A stretch of 45,375 nt of DNA from Bacteroidota bacterium (GCA_022711405.1 JAKLFC010000025.1:1-45375); one strand, 5' to 3'. Positions 35,424 to 43,585 are shown, counted from the first letter of the stretch. Translations and numbers: made by a program. Notes: a model not told the origin generated them from the sequence alone.

Positions 35424-38269
35424 CAGCCTTTCTCGACCGTTTTGCCGGGGAACTCGCCAGGCAGACCGAAGCACCGCTGGATCAATGCTGTGTCGTGCTT
35501 CCCAACCGCCGTGCCGGCCTGTTCCTCAAGCGGTATCTTGCTGGACATATCGAAAAACCTGTCCTGCTCCCTGCGATCTTTTCGGTTGAGGACTTCATCC
35601 TGCATTTATCCGGGTTGCAACTGACGGATCACGTTGAATTGCTTTTTCTGCTGTACCAGGTTCACTGTGAAGTAGAAGGTAATGAAGCACAGTCGTTTGA
35701 TGATTTCATCAACTGGGGAAAGGATTTGATCAGTGATTTCAACGAAATTGACATGTACCTGACCTCGCCCCGTGCGCTGTTCACTTACCTGAGTGAGGCC
35801 AAAGCCCTTTCGGTCTGGAACCTGGATCATCAGGAGCTGACACCCTTTCAGCAGAAGTACATTCGTTTCTATCAATCCCTGGAATCGTATTATTCACTTC
35901 TCACCAGCCGTCTTCTTGAAAGCCGCAAGGCCTATCAGGGATTGGCCTATCGCAGGGTGGCTGAGTCCATCGGGGAAGTGTCGGCGAAGCTTCCCTGGAA
36001 AAAGGTTTTCTTTGCTGGATTCAATGCCCTGACCATCGCAGAGCAAAAGATCATCAGCCATCTCTTTACGGGGGGAAAGGCGGTACTTTACTGGGATGCC
36101 GATAACTACTACCTGGATGATCCTTCCCAGGAAGCAGGGAAGTTCCTTCGTGCATACAGGGATTCCTCTTTTTTGGGATCCTTCCGGTGGATCAGCGAAA
36201 ATTTCAGGACCGGAAAAAAAGAGATCCATATCACGGGAATCCCGAAAAATGTCGGCCAGGTGAAAATGGCAGGAACCATCCTGTCGCAGTGGCATGAACA
36301 GAATGTCCTGTCAGACGACACCGCCGTGGTACTCATTGATGAAAACCTGCTTCTTCCACTACTGAACTCGCTCCCTGACACTCTGGATGATATTAATATC
36401 ACCATGGGGTATCCACTGAAAAATACACCGGTCTTCGGCCTGGTCGAAGCGGTTCTGGTCCTGCATGAGAATGCGGGCAGGTTTTCAGGCCTGACCCGCC
36501 AGACGGCCAGCAGGTACTACCACAGGGATGTTTTCAGGATTTTGAATCACCCGTACATCATGAGCCTTACGACCCACCCGGAGGATATCAGAAAAGGCTC
36601 CGACGAACTCGCCGGCAGAAATTTCGTCTTTTTCAGTGCCGAAACACTTTACAAGGCATTTCACCCAATCGACCCGGTCTTTGCCAGGCACATCGGAACG
36701 CTGTTCGCACCATGGGACAATGGCATTTCCGACGCACTCGGCCGCCTGCAGCTTCTCATGGAGTCACTCAGGGAGGCCTTGCTGCCAGCATCTGAGAAAA
36801 AATCCCCCATTGAACTGGAGTACATTTATCATTTTTTACAGCTTATCACACGCATCCGTTCGGTATATGAGAATTATCCTGCTGCCATGCAGATCAGGAC
36901 CCTCCGCAACCTGCTGAGAAGGCTGGCCGGCCTGATGAGACTGCCGTTCCTGGGTGAACCGCTGAAAGGTTTGCAGATCATGGGCATGCTGGAAACCCGT
37001 AACCTAGACTTCAGGAACGTGGTCCTCCTTTCGGCCAATGAAGATCTGTTACCCGCCGGCAAATCCTCCCATTCGTTCATCCCGCTGGATGTCCGCATGG
37101 AATATCATCTACCCACCTACAGGGATCACGATGCCGTCTTCGCCTATCATTTTTACAGGCTGCTGCAACGGGCCGAAAGGATTCATATTCTTTACAACAC
37201 GGAACCTTCGGAGCTGGGAGGGGGCGAACACAGCCGGTTTATCTCCCAGATCATCCATGAATTGCCTGCTTTCAATCCCGATATCCTTATCCGGTCGTCT
37301 CTGGCTGAACTGCCACCCCTTTCCCAACCTGCCAGTGACGAGGTCCTGATCCATAAGAGCGGCCATGCACTGAGCCAGCTCATCGGATTGGCTGAGACCG
37401 GACTCACCCCCAGCTCTATCAATACATACCGCAATTGTTCCCTCCAGTTTTATTTTCAGTATGTGGCCGGCATACCTGTTCAGGACGAACCCCAGGAAAC
37501 CATTGACGCCAGAACCATGGGTACGGTCATCCATGAGGTGATGAAGAACCTCTATATACCTTACCTGAACCAGATAGTGACACCCGGGACCGTTGAAAGA
37601 ATGTTCACGCAGATAGATGATCTGACAGCGGATAGTTACCGCAGGACCTATCCGGAAAATGATACCCGGTTTGGCAAGAACCTGCTGATCGTCAATATCT
37701 CGAAGGTTCTGATCAGGAATTTTTTGCACTGGGAGAAAGAGTTCCTGATGGATCAGGAAAAGCATAATAACTTATTGACAATAAATAAATTAGAGGAATC
37801 TATCTCCACTCATCTGACGATCAGGTTCAGAGGAGATACCCTGCAGGTTACGATCAAAGGGACGCCCGATCGCATCGATCAGTTGGGGAGGACGTACCGG
37901 ATCATCGATTACAAGACCGGCAGCGTACGAAAAAGCGACCTCAGCCTCAGGTCATGGGATAAGCTGTCCACCGATCCTGATGCGGCCAAAAGCTTCCAGG
38001 TGCTATTTTACGGATACCTGTTTCACTCGCTGAATCCTGTGGGCAACAAGGATCTGGAGCCCGGGATCGTTTCATTCAGGACACCCAGCGCCGGCCTGAT
38101 GACGGTCAGTTTACCCGATAAAGGAACATTGAAGGAATCCATGCCCCAGGTTAGGGAGATCATCTCCGGTTTGTTAGAAGATATTTACGACCTGGAAAAG
38201 CCTTTCCAAAAAACTGAAGAGACAAAGAACTGCCAGTACTGTCCCTTCACAGGGATTTGCATGCGCTAA
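35420..38269 (+). CDS. AddB-like PD-(D/E)XK exonuclease/helicase-fold protein with Fe-S cysteines
   Basis: A 949-residue DNA-repair-type nuclease. The N-terminal part is a helicase-like fold with VVLPNRRAGLFLKRYL in the position of a degraded Walker A. FRNVVLLSANEDLLPAG and SFIPLDVRMEYHLPTYRDHD are helicase motifs typical of AddB/RexB proteins. The C-terminal nuclease domain has GTVIHEVM, GTPDRID and IIDYKTG (catalytic Asp and Lys). Cys673, Cys938, Cys941 and Cys947 form the iron-sulfur staple of AddB nucleases. I start at ATG 35420, which overlaps the preceding TGA (ATGA); the GTG at 35390 would lie inside the upstream gene. The UvrD-like partner AddA is not in the window. Confidence 0.87.
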   Translation: MTAFLDRFAGELARQTEAPLDQCCVVLPNRRAGLFLKRYLAGHIEKPVLLPAIFSVEDFILHLSGLQLTDHVELLFLLYQVHCEVEGNEAQSFDDFINWGKDLISDFNEIDMYLTSPRALFTYLSEAKALSVWNLDHQELTPFQQKYIRFYQSLESYYSLLTSRLLESRKAYQGLAYRRVAESIGEVSAKLPWKKVFFAGFNALTIAEQKIISHLFTGGKAVLYWDADNYYLDDPSQEAGKFLRAYRDSSFLGSFRWISENFRTGKKEIHITGIPKNVGQVKMAGTILSQWHEQNVLSDDTAVVLIDENLLLPLLNSLPDTLDDINITMGYPLKNTPVFGLVEAVLVLHENAGRFSGLTRQTASRYYHRDVFRILNHPYIMSLTTHPEDIRKGSDELAGRNFVFFSAETLYKAFHPIDPVFARHIGTLFAPWDNGISDALGRLQLLMESLREALLPASEKKSPIELEYIYHFLQLITRIRSVYENYPAAMQIRTLRNLLRRLAGLMRLPFLGEPLKGLQIMGMLETRNLDFRNVVLLSANEDLLPAGKSSHSFIPLDVRMEYHLPTYRDHDAVFAYHFYRLLQRAERIHILYNTEPSELGGGEHSRFISQIIHELPAFNPDILIRSSLAELPPLSQPASDEVLIHKSGHALSQLIGLAETGLTPSSINTYRNCSLQFYFQYVAGIPVQDEPQETIDARTMGTVIHEVMKNLYIPYLNQIVTPGTVERMFTQIDDLTADSYRRTYPENDTRFGKNLLIVNISKVLIRNFLHWEKEFLMDQEKHNNLLTINKLEESISTHLTIRFRGDTLQVTIKGTPDRIDQLGRTYRIIDYKTGSVRKSDLSLRSWDKLSTDPDAAKSFQVLFYGYLFHSLNPVGNKDLEPGIVSFRTPSAGLMTVSLPDKGTLKESMPQVREIISGLLEDIYDLEKPFQKTEETKNCQYCPFTGICMR

Positions 38270-38279
38270 GCCTCAGTTT

Positions 38280-39809
38280 TTACTTCAGCCCGAACTCTTT
38301 TTCACTGAAGATAATTGCCTCGTAGGTGTAGATCTCGGCATCTTTCCAGCCTTCCCAGCCAATGCCTGCCTTGTCGCGCGCGCAGTGACCCAGAAACTCT
38401 TCCAGGTTCCATCCGGTTTCGGTGGCGACCTGCGGAAGGAATGTCCCGCTGGCAAATCCTTTTTTAATGTAGATGCCATGCTTTCCCAGGATGATCTCAT
38501 CAATGCTTTCGATCTTCTTTAATGGTGTAAGAACGGAGATCTCGATGTCGATCTGACCGAGTTCGTCTGGCTTGACCGGGGGAAACCGCGAGTCCTGAGT
38601 GGAGGAGGATACGGCCATATCCTGGACCACCTTATACAATGGCTCATCAGCATTGAACCGTCCTATGCAGCCCCGCAGGTTACCCTCTTTATGAAGGGTC
38701 ACAAAGGCGCCACTGGGGATCCTCAGGTCAGGGTTCAATTCACCTTCGTTCACAACCGGAACAACCCGTTTCTTCACATAGCTTTCCACGGTTTGCCTGG
38801 CAATCTGCAGAAGCTCTTTCCTGTCTTCCGGATTTGCCAGGAATGTTCCTGAGGTTTGGGAGCCGCTGTCTTTCATGGAAAATGCCAATGCATAGTACCC
38901 TACTACCCGGTTCTTGTCACCATAGGGAGTGTCTCCCGAATTCTTATAAAGGATCGGGGATATACCGATCCGGTCGTTCCCTTCTGTCATGTAGAGCAAT
39001 GTAAGGACGGATGTCCAGCCGCAGATGCTGGTGGCTAGGTTGGGGATGTTGTCATCCGTATTTTTTCTCAGTGTCTGAAGGAATTCTCCGGGATCATTCA
39101 GCAGAATGGAGTTGGCAGTGGCGATATCCACCGTCATGGCATCCTTGTAAGATGGGTAGTGCGAAAAATCGGTGCTGATGACAAATAGATTCTCCTCATT
39201 CAGATAAGGCTTCAGGATGGAGGCTATCTCTTTGCAGATCTGAGCCGACTGACTGCCGATGATGATGGGTATCAGTGACATATCCTCGCCAAGTACGTAT
39301 TGCAGAAAGGGAAGCTGAACCTCCAGGCTGTGCTCATAGGCATCTGCTTCCTTATCAAGGGTGAAGACATCGTACTCATCGACCAGCTTTTTTGCCAGCT
39401 CCCTGTCAATTTTCACTTTTCCCAGAGGTGTCTTATAATCTCCCTGGTAGTAAACCGAAGCTCCGCCCATGTATTTAACATGGCTCGAGCCGAGCACGAA
39501 AATATGTTTGTATTTCTTGTTCCTGTTGATCTGGTTGAACGCTGAGGCGGCCACTTGACCTGAGTAAACGTATCCGGCATGAGGACTGATGATGGCCACC
39601 ACATGTTCACACTTTTTTTGAACCGCCCCGTCAAAAAGAGCTTTCAAATCTGTTTTCAGTTCATCGGGACGGCCTGAATAGAACTTACCGGCGGCATAGG
39701 GCTCACGGTCGATGCAGGTTTCCTTGCTCTCTTTATTCTGAGGATTGCAATGGCTATGGAAGATCATAAGGATGGAAATTAACAGGATATTGACTTTACG
39801 GACTCGCAT
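38280..39809 (-). CDS. AmmeMemoRadiSam proteins B and A fused (MEMO-AMMECR1)
   Basis: A 509-residue fusion of two conserved domains of unresolved function. Residues about 33-315 are the MEMO domain, with the conserved metal-site residues His77 (ISPHAGYVYSG), His110 (LGSSHVKYMGG) and Cys263 (SICGWTSV). Residues about 330-505 are the AMMECR1 domain, containing the LRGCIGRF motif (378-385) and SSSTQDSRFPP. The N terminus (VNILLISILMIFHSHC) is a hydrophobic export signal; Cys21 could be lipidated, but His at -1 is not canonical for a lipobox. It lies beside a radical SAM enzyme of the same named system. It is divergent from the membrane protein at 39866. A TACATTTG box is at 39854-39861. Confidence 0.9.
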   Translation of the reverse strand: MRVRKVNILLISILMIFHSHCNPQNKESKETCIDREPYAAGKFYSGRPDELKTDLKALFDGAVQKKCEHVVAIISPHAGYVYSGQVAASAFNQINRNKKYKHIFVLGSSHVKYMGGASVYYQGDYKTPLGKVKIDRELAKKLVDEYDVFTLDKEADAYEHSLEVQLPFLQYVLGEDMSLIPIIIGSQSAQICKEIASILKPYLNEENLFVISTDFSHYPSYKDAMTVDIATANSILLNDPGEFLQTLRKNTDDNIPNLATSICGWTSVLTLLYMTEGNDRIGISPILYKNSGDTPYGDKNRVVGYYALAFSMKDSGSQTSGTFLANPEDRKELLQIARQTVESYVKKRVVPVVNEGELNPDLRIPSGAFVTLHKEGNLRGCIGRFNADEPLYKVVQDMAVSSSTQDSRFPPVKPDELGQIDIEISVLTPLKKIESIDEIILGKHGIYIKKGFASGTFLPQVATETGWNLEEFLGHCARDKAGIGWEGWKDAEIYTYEAIIFSEKEFGLK

Positions 39810-39853
39810 ATTTTGATTATTTTCGTATGTTGCTCTCCATGCAGAGATTACTA

Positions 39854-39861
39854 CAAATGTA
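39854..39861 (-). promoter_or_regulatory. -7 box for the MEMO-AMMECR1 gene
   Basis: In complement TACATTTG, predicting a leader of about 38 nt. It lies inside the longest possible reading frame of the divergent membrane-protein gene, supporting a later start for that gene. Confidence 0.45.
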
Positions 39862-39865
39862 CAAA

Positions 39866-42019
39866 ATGATAGCCGGGAATAAAAGAGGACTGATATTTTC
39901 AGTTTTAACTGCCGGATTCACCTCCATCACAATACAGATCATCCTTCTCCGTGAGTTCCTGGTGATCTTTAACGGGAACGAGCTGGTTTACGGCATCATC
40001 CTCGCCAACTGGATGCTGCTCACCGGGGTGGGATCCTATCTAGGACGACGGAAGCACACACTGACCCATCCCCACCGGCTCATCCTCCTTATTCAGCTTC
40101 TGATGGCTATTTTACCTGTGATCATCACCTTCCTGCTGTATTACATGCGGGGTCAGCTGTTCATGCCCGGTAAAATGCTGAGTGTGATCGAAGTCTTTTA
40201 TATCTCCTTTCTCCTGTTGCTTCCTTTTTGTCTTATTTCAGGTATCCTGTTTACATTGCTGTGTACTGCACTGTCGGAAGAAGACGGTAAGAACCGGATT
40301 GGGAGTGTGTACGGGCTGGAATCCATTGGCAGCATGGCAGGAGGGGCACTTTTCAACTTTGTTCTCGTCTATTATCTTGATTCGTTTCAATCTCTGGCCA
40401 TCGTGATGGCCATCAATCTTGTGGCCGCGCTCGGCACTTCGTTTACCCTTAAGGGAAACTGGAAGTATGCAACATTGGCGTTAGCCGGCTTACTCGTATT
40501 TACAATGGGCCATTTCGATCCCGGAAGCAGGGTGCTTCATTATCTTTTTCCTGATCAGCAGGTATTGCAACAGAGGGAGACTCCCTATGGCAAGCTGGTC
40601 GTTACCCGCACCGGTGACCAGTTGAATGTTTACGGGAATGGGGTGGTGCTTTTTACCACGAATGATGTGGCCAGGGTGGAGGAGTCGGTCCATTATGCCA
40701 TGGTCCAGCGCCATGATCCGAAAAATGTGCTTTTGATCGGGGGAGGGATGACCGGGATGCTGGATGAGATCCGGAAGTACGCTGTCGAGCGTGTGGATTA
40801 TGTGGAGATCAACCCGTGGTTGGTGAACACGGAGGAAGAGTTCTTCGGGCCGGTCGGCGACAGTTCGGTCCGTGTTCATATTCAGGATGCCAGGTCGTTT
40901 GTGCATCAGACCAAGGGAAATTATGACGCCATTCTGATCAATCTGCCGGAACCTTCCACGGCCCTGTTCAACAGATACTATTCGACTGAGTTCTTCAAAG
41001 CCTTGAAGGATAAGCTGGCTGACAGCGGAATCATTTGCACGGGACTGGCCTCTACAGCCAATTACATGAGCGGGGAGGCCCTGAAGACGAACTCGGTTCT
41101 TTACAATTCGTTGCGTTCTGTTTTCCCCCATGTGATCATGATTCCCGGCGGAAGGAATTTCTACCTCGCCTCCGACTCGGCCCTTACCTGCCGCATTGCT
41201 GAAAAAATAGATCAACTGGGGATCGGTACTGTTTTCGTGAATCGGTTTTACCTGAACGATGAACTGGTCTGCGCCAGGGGGGAACAGGCGATTGGTACCC
41301 TCGATATAGGTGCTGGCGTGAACCGGGACTTCAAACCCGTTGCCTATTATCATCAGCTCAGGCTCTGGCTGAGCTATTTTCATACCGGTATCACGGTGCC
41401 TCTCATCATCGTTCTGGTCATCCTGATCCTGAGCGTGGCAGGTCTGAATCCAGTCAGCCAGGGACTGTTCAGCGGAGGATTCACTTCTGCCTCTGTTGAA
41501 TTCATCCTGATCATCGCATTCCAGATCATTTACGGTTATGTCTATCAGGTGACAGGAGTGATCATCATGACGTTCATGGCCGGATTGGCACTTGGTTCGC
41601 TGAGAGTCTACCGCTGGCTGCCCCGGAAGGATATCCGTTCCTTCACACTTATCCTGCTTACCTTTGCGGTACTCTGCATCCTGCTCCCATTTATAGTAAA
41701 AGGGATTGCCATTATACAAGAAAAGATATTCCTGGTGCATTCTTTTTTTATTCTGCTGATCCTGGCCTTTTCTGTGCTGGCGGGTGTTCAGTTCAAGATA
41801 TCCTCGTTGCTTTCCACCCAGCAGCCAGGAAAACTGGCAGGCAGACTGTATGCTGCGGACCTGGCCGGTTCGGCATTCGGTGCATTGCTGATGGCGGCTT
41901 TTCTGTTACCCCTGCTGGGTATCGACTGGTCATGCCTGATCCTGGGCGCGATGAATCTGCTGGCGGCGATGAATATTTATTTGCGTCGAGGCTACAATAC
42001 TTCAACCCCTACGGGGTAG
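39866..42019 (+). CDS. Membrane protein with embedded spermidine-synthase-like domain
   Basis: A large inner-membrane protein (717 residues from the ATG at 39866; in-frame ATGs at 39827, 39842 and 39857 are alternatives). About six hydrophobic helices precede a cytoplasmic Rossmann domain, followed by about six more helices. The central domain has VLLIGGGMTGML (cofactor glycine loop), VDYVEINP and VHIQDARSFVH, as in spermidine synthases. The catalytic-loop position reads YDAILINLPEPST, lacking the aminopropyltransferase Asp pair, so polyamine synthesis is doubtful. The last residues (GYNTSTPTG) are encoded by a repeat that overlaps the stop. It lies between a MEMO-AMMECR1 gene and a radical SAM gene of the AmmeMemoRadiSam type. 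Confidence 0.82.
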   Translation: MIAGNKRGLIFSVLTAGFTSITIQIILLREFLVIFNGNELVYGIILANWMLLTGVGSYLGRRKHTLTHPHRLILLIQLLMAILPVIITFLLYYMRGQLFMPGKMLSVIEVFYISFLLLLPFCLISGILFTLLCTALSEEDGKNRIGSVYGLESIGSMAGGALFNFVLVYYLDSFQSLAIVMAINLVAALGTSFTLKGNWKYATLALAGLLVFTMGHFDPGSRVLHYLFPDQQVLQQRETPYGKLVVTRTGDQLNVYGNGVVLFTTNDVARVEESVHYAMVQRHDPKNVLLIGGGMTGMLDEIRKYAVERVDYVEINPWLVNTEEEFFGPVGDSSVRVHIQDARSFVHQTKGNYDAILINLPEPSTALFNRYYSTEFFKALKDKLADSGIICTGLASTANYMSGEALKTNSVLYNSLRSVFPHVIMIPGGRNFYLASDSALTCRIAEKIDQLGIGTVFVNRFYLNDELVCARGEQAIGTLDIGAGVNRDFKPVAYYHQLRLWLSYFHTGITVPLIIVLVILILSVAGLNPVSQGLFSGGFTSASVEFILIIAFQIIYGYVYQVTGVIIMTFMAGLALGSLRVYRWLPRKDIRSFTLILLTFAVLCILLPFIVKGIAIIQEKIFLVHSFFILLILAFSVLAGVQFKISSLLSTQQPGKLAGRLYAADLAGSAFGALLMAAFLLPLLGIDWSCLILGAMNLLAAMNIYLRRGYNTSTPTG

Positions 42020-42069
42020 GGGTACAACCGCATATTATTGTGCTACAATACTGAAACGCATACGGAGTA
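41991..42069. repeat. 51-bp-spaced degenerate repeat pair overlapping a stop codon
   Basis: Two related 28-bp motifs: GCTACAATACT-TCAACCCCTACGGGGTA (41991-42018) and GCTACAATACT-GAAACGCATACGGAGTA (42042-42069). The first has a perfect CCCCTACGGGG core and supplies the last codons and stop of the upstream gene. Spacing and palindromic core recall the 52-bp-period array at 8235-8471. Confidence 0.75.
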
Positions 42070-42103
42070 ATAAATTTGCCCTTGGCTGAAAGTTTTTACT
42101 AAA

Positions 42104-42159
42104 TTTCTCCTTTCTCCTTTCTCCTTTCTCCTTTCTCCTTTCTCCTTTCTCCTTTCTCC
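42104..42159. repeat. Heptamer tandem repeat (TTTCTCC)8
   Basis: Eight perfect TTTCTCC units, 56 bp. It ends 8 bp before the -33 element of the radical SAM gene promoter (42167-42197). The complement GGAGAAA matches unit variants of the array at 22947-23023. Confidence 0.92.
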
Positions 42160-42166
42160 TCTCCCG

Positions 42167-42197
42167 TTGTGCCTTACTGCATTTATGATTATTTTTG
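42167..42197 (+). promoter_or_regulatory. Promoter of the radical SAM gene
   Basis: TTG (42167-42169), 20 bases, TATTTTTG (42190-42197, fits TAnnTTTG). Transcription would begin near 42204, just before the ATGs at 42216 and 42222. Confidence 0.65.
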
Positions 42198-42221
42198 TGT
42201 TGTAGAATACATCGGATGATA

Positions 42222-43391
42222 ATGGCTTCAAACCGGAAAATGACCAAGAGAGAGTTTCTGCGCTACAGTATCTGTGGAGCATGCGGTGCGGCACTGGGTT
42301 TCTCCTTTATGGATTCCATGGCCGGTGAAGTGATCCGGCCGGTAAGAGGCCTTTCGCCGTCGGCGCCGGAGAAGCTCTGGAAATGGAGCAAGGAAGCCAG
42401 CTTTTACATTCAGACGCCCAGGGGAATAAAATGTTTGATATGTCCCAATGAATGTGTGATCACAGATGATAAGCGGGCAATATGCCAGAACCGGGAGGTT
42501 TTTGAGGACAAGCTCTACAGTATTGCCTACGGCAATCCCTGTGCAGTGCATGTTGATCCGATCGAAAAAAAGCCCCTGAATCATTTTCTGCCTTCGTCAT
42601 TTTCTTATAGTATTGCCACGGCGGGTTGCAATCTGAAGTGCCTGAACTGCCAGAATTGGAGCATTTCGCAGGTGAGTCCCCGTCAGACACGCAATTACGA
42701 TCTGATGCCACAGCAGGTGGTGGATGAGTGCATTCAAAATAAATGTGTTTCGATCTCCTATACATATTCAGAGCCTGTTACTTTCTTTGAATACACCTTT
42801 GATACAGCAAAACTGGCCAGGGGAAAAGGGATCAAAAATGTGATGGTCACTGCCGGATACATAAACGAGAAGCCTCTGAGGCAGTTATGCAGCGTGATCG
42901 ACGCGGCCAATGTGGATCTGAAATCCTTCAGCGAAGAGATTTACATGATGCTGAATGCGGGCAAACTGCAGCCAGTGTTGAATACATTGAAGATCATGAA
43001 GGAGGAAGGGGTGTGGTTGGAGATCACTAATCTGGTCGTGCCTACCTGGACGGATGATCTGAAGATGATCCGGGAAATGTGCCAGTGGCTCATGCAAAAT
43101 GGATTTCAGGATACTCCATTGCATTTCAGCAGGTTTCAGCCTCAGTACCAGTTACCCAACCTTCCGCCTACGCCGCAATCAATCCTGGCCAGTGCTCGTG
43201 AGATAGCCCTGAGTGAAGGGTTACATTATGTTTACATTGGCAATGTGCCGGGCGATGCATCCAGCAACACGTATTGTCCGAAGTGCAAGAAGATACTGAT
43301 CGAGCGGAAGGGATTTACGATGACAAAAAACGATGTGGTTGATTCACGTTGCAAGTATTGCAACGAGGTGATTCCCGGGATTTGGAAATAG
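42222..43391 (+). CDS. AmmeMemoRadiSam system radical SAM enzyme with Tat-like signal
   Basis: A 389-residue radical SAM protein related to pyruvate formate-lyase activating enzymes. The cluster motif is AGCNLKCLNCQNW (Cys136, 140, 143). A cysteine-rich N-terminal region CLICPNECVITDDKRAIC may bind a further metal centre. The C terminus has two CxxC pairs (YCPKCKK, CKYCNEV), probably a zinc ribbon. The N terminus MTKREFLRYSICGACGAALG resembles a twin-arginine signal, but the first Arg is Lys. Export of a radical SAM enzyme would be unusual. The start is set downstream of the promoter: ATG 42222, with 42216 an alternative; a TTG at 42195 would overlap the -7 box. Confidence 0.9.
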   Translation: MASNRKMTKREFLRYSICGACGAALGFSFMDSMAGEVIRPVRGLSPSAPEKLWKWSKEASFYIQTPRGIKCLICPNECVITDDKRAICQNREVFEDKLYSIAYGNPCAVHVDPIEKKPLNHFLPSSFSYSIATAGCNLKCLNCQNWSISQVSPRQTRNYDLMPQQVVDECIQNKCVSISYTYSEPVTFFEYTFDTAKLARGKGIKNVMVTAGYINEKPLRQLCSVIDAANVDLKSFSEEIYMMLNAGKLQPVLNTLKIMKEEGVWLEITNLVVPTWTDDLKMIREMCQWLMQNGFQDTPLHFSRFQPQYQLPNLPPTPQSILASAREIALSEGLHYVYIGNVPGDASSNTYCPKCKKILIERKGFTMTKNDVVDSRCKYCNEVIPGIWK

Positions 43392-43419
43392 ATTGAAAAA
43401 TTTTTTTATTTTTTCAATC
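43391..43419 (+). terminator. A/T-rich hairpin after the radical SAM gene
   Basis: GATTGAAAAA (43391-43400) pairs with TTTTTCAATC (43410-43419) around a T-rich loop. It is a weak stem, plausible as a terminator before the tRNA promoter. Confidence 0.45.
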
Positions 43420-43427
43420 TATTGTTG

Positions 43428-43435
43428 TAACTTTG
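43428..43435 (+). promoter_or_regulatory. -7 box of tRNA-Asp
   Basis: TAACTTTG fits TAnnTTTG and lies 35 bp before the tRNA. The upstream region is T-rich and lacks a distinct TTG. Confidence 0.5.
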
Positions 43436-43470
43436 TGCTCCCAAAATCATGATTTTGATCTTTTGATCGT

Positions 43471-43545
43471 GGTGCGGTAGTTCAGCTTGGTTAGAATACA
43501 TGCCTGTCACGCATGGGGTCGCGGGTTCGAGCCCCGTCCGCACCG
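43471..43545 (+). tRNA. tRNA-Asp (anticodon GTC)
   Basis: Full cloverleaf: acceptor GGTGCGG pairs with CCGCACC, anticodon arm CATGC-CTGTCAC-GCATG with GTC, T arm GCGGGTTCGAGCCCCGT, discriminator G. No CCA is encoded. It has a promoter and an intrinsic terminator of its own, so it is transcribed singly. Confidence 0.97.
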
Positions 43546-43558
43546 CACAATCTCAGTT

Positions 43559-43585
43559 AAACCCTTGGTAATCAAGGGTTTTTTT
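43559..43585 (+). terminator. Intrinsic terminator of tRNA-Asp
   Basis: Stem AAACCCTTG, loop GTAAT, stem CAAGGGTTT followed by TTTT. It lies 13 bp beyond the tRNA 3' end. Confidence 0.9.

Noticed and set aside
38280..39809. Two separate genes for MEMO and AMMECR1 with a sequencing frameshift
   Set aside because: The frame is continuous through the linker (about residues 312-330), so this is a true fusion as known in other AmmeMemoRadiSam loci.
40490..41740. 416-residue minus-strand open frame
   Set aside because: Antisense shadow of the spermidine-synthase-like gene, with no signal or domain pattern; the plus-strand protein has clear motifs.
42035..42294. Two minus-strand frames with RRKEKGE heptads
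   Set aside because: They are translations of the TTTCTCC array and overlap the radical SAM gene start and promoter.
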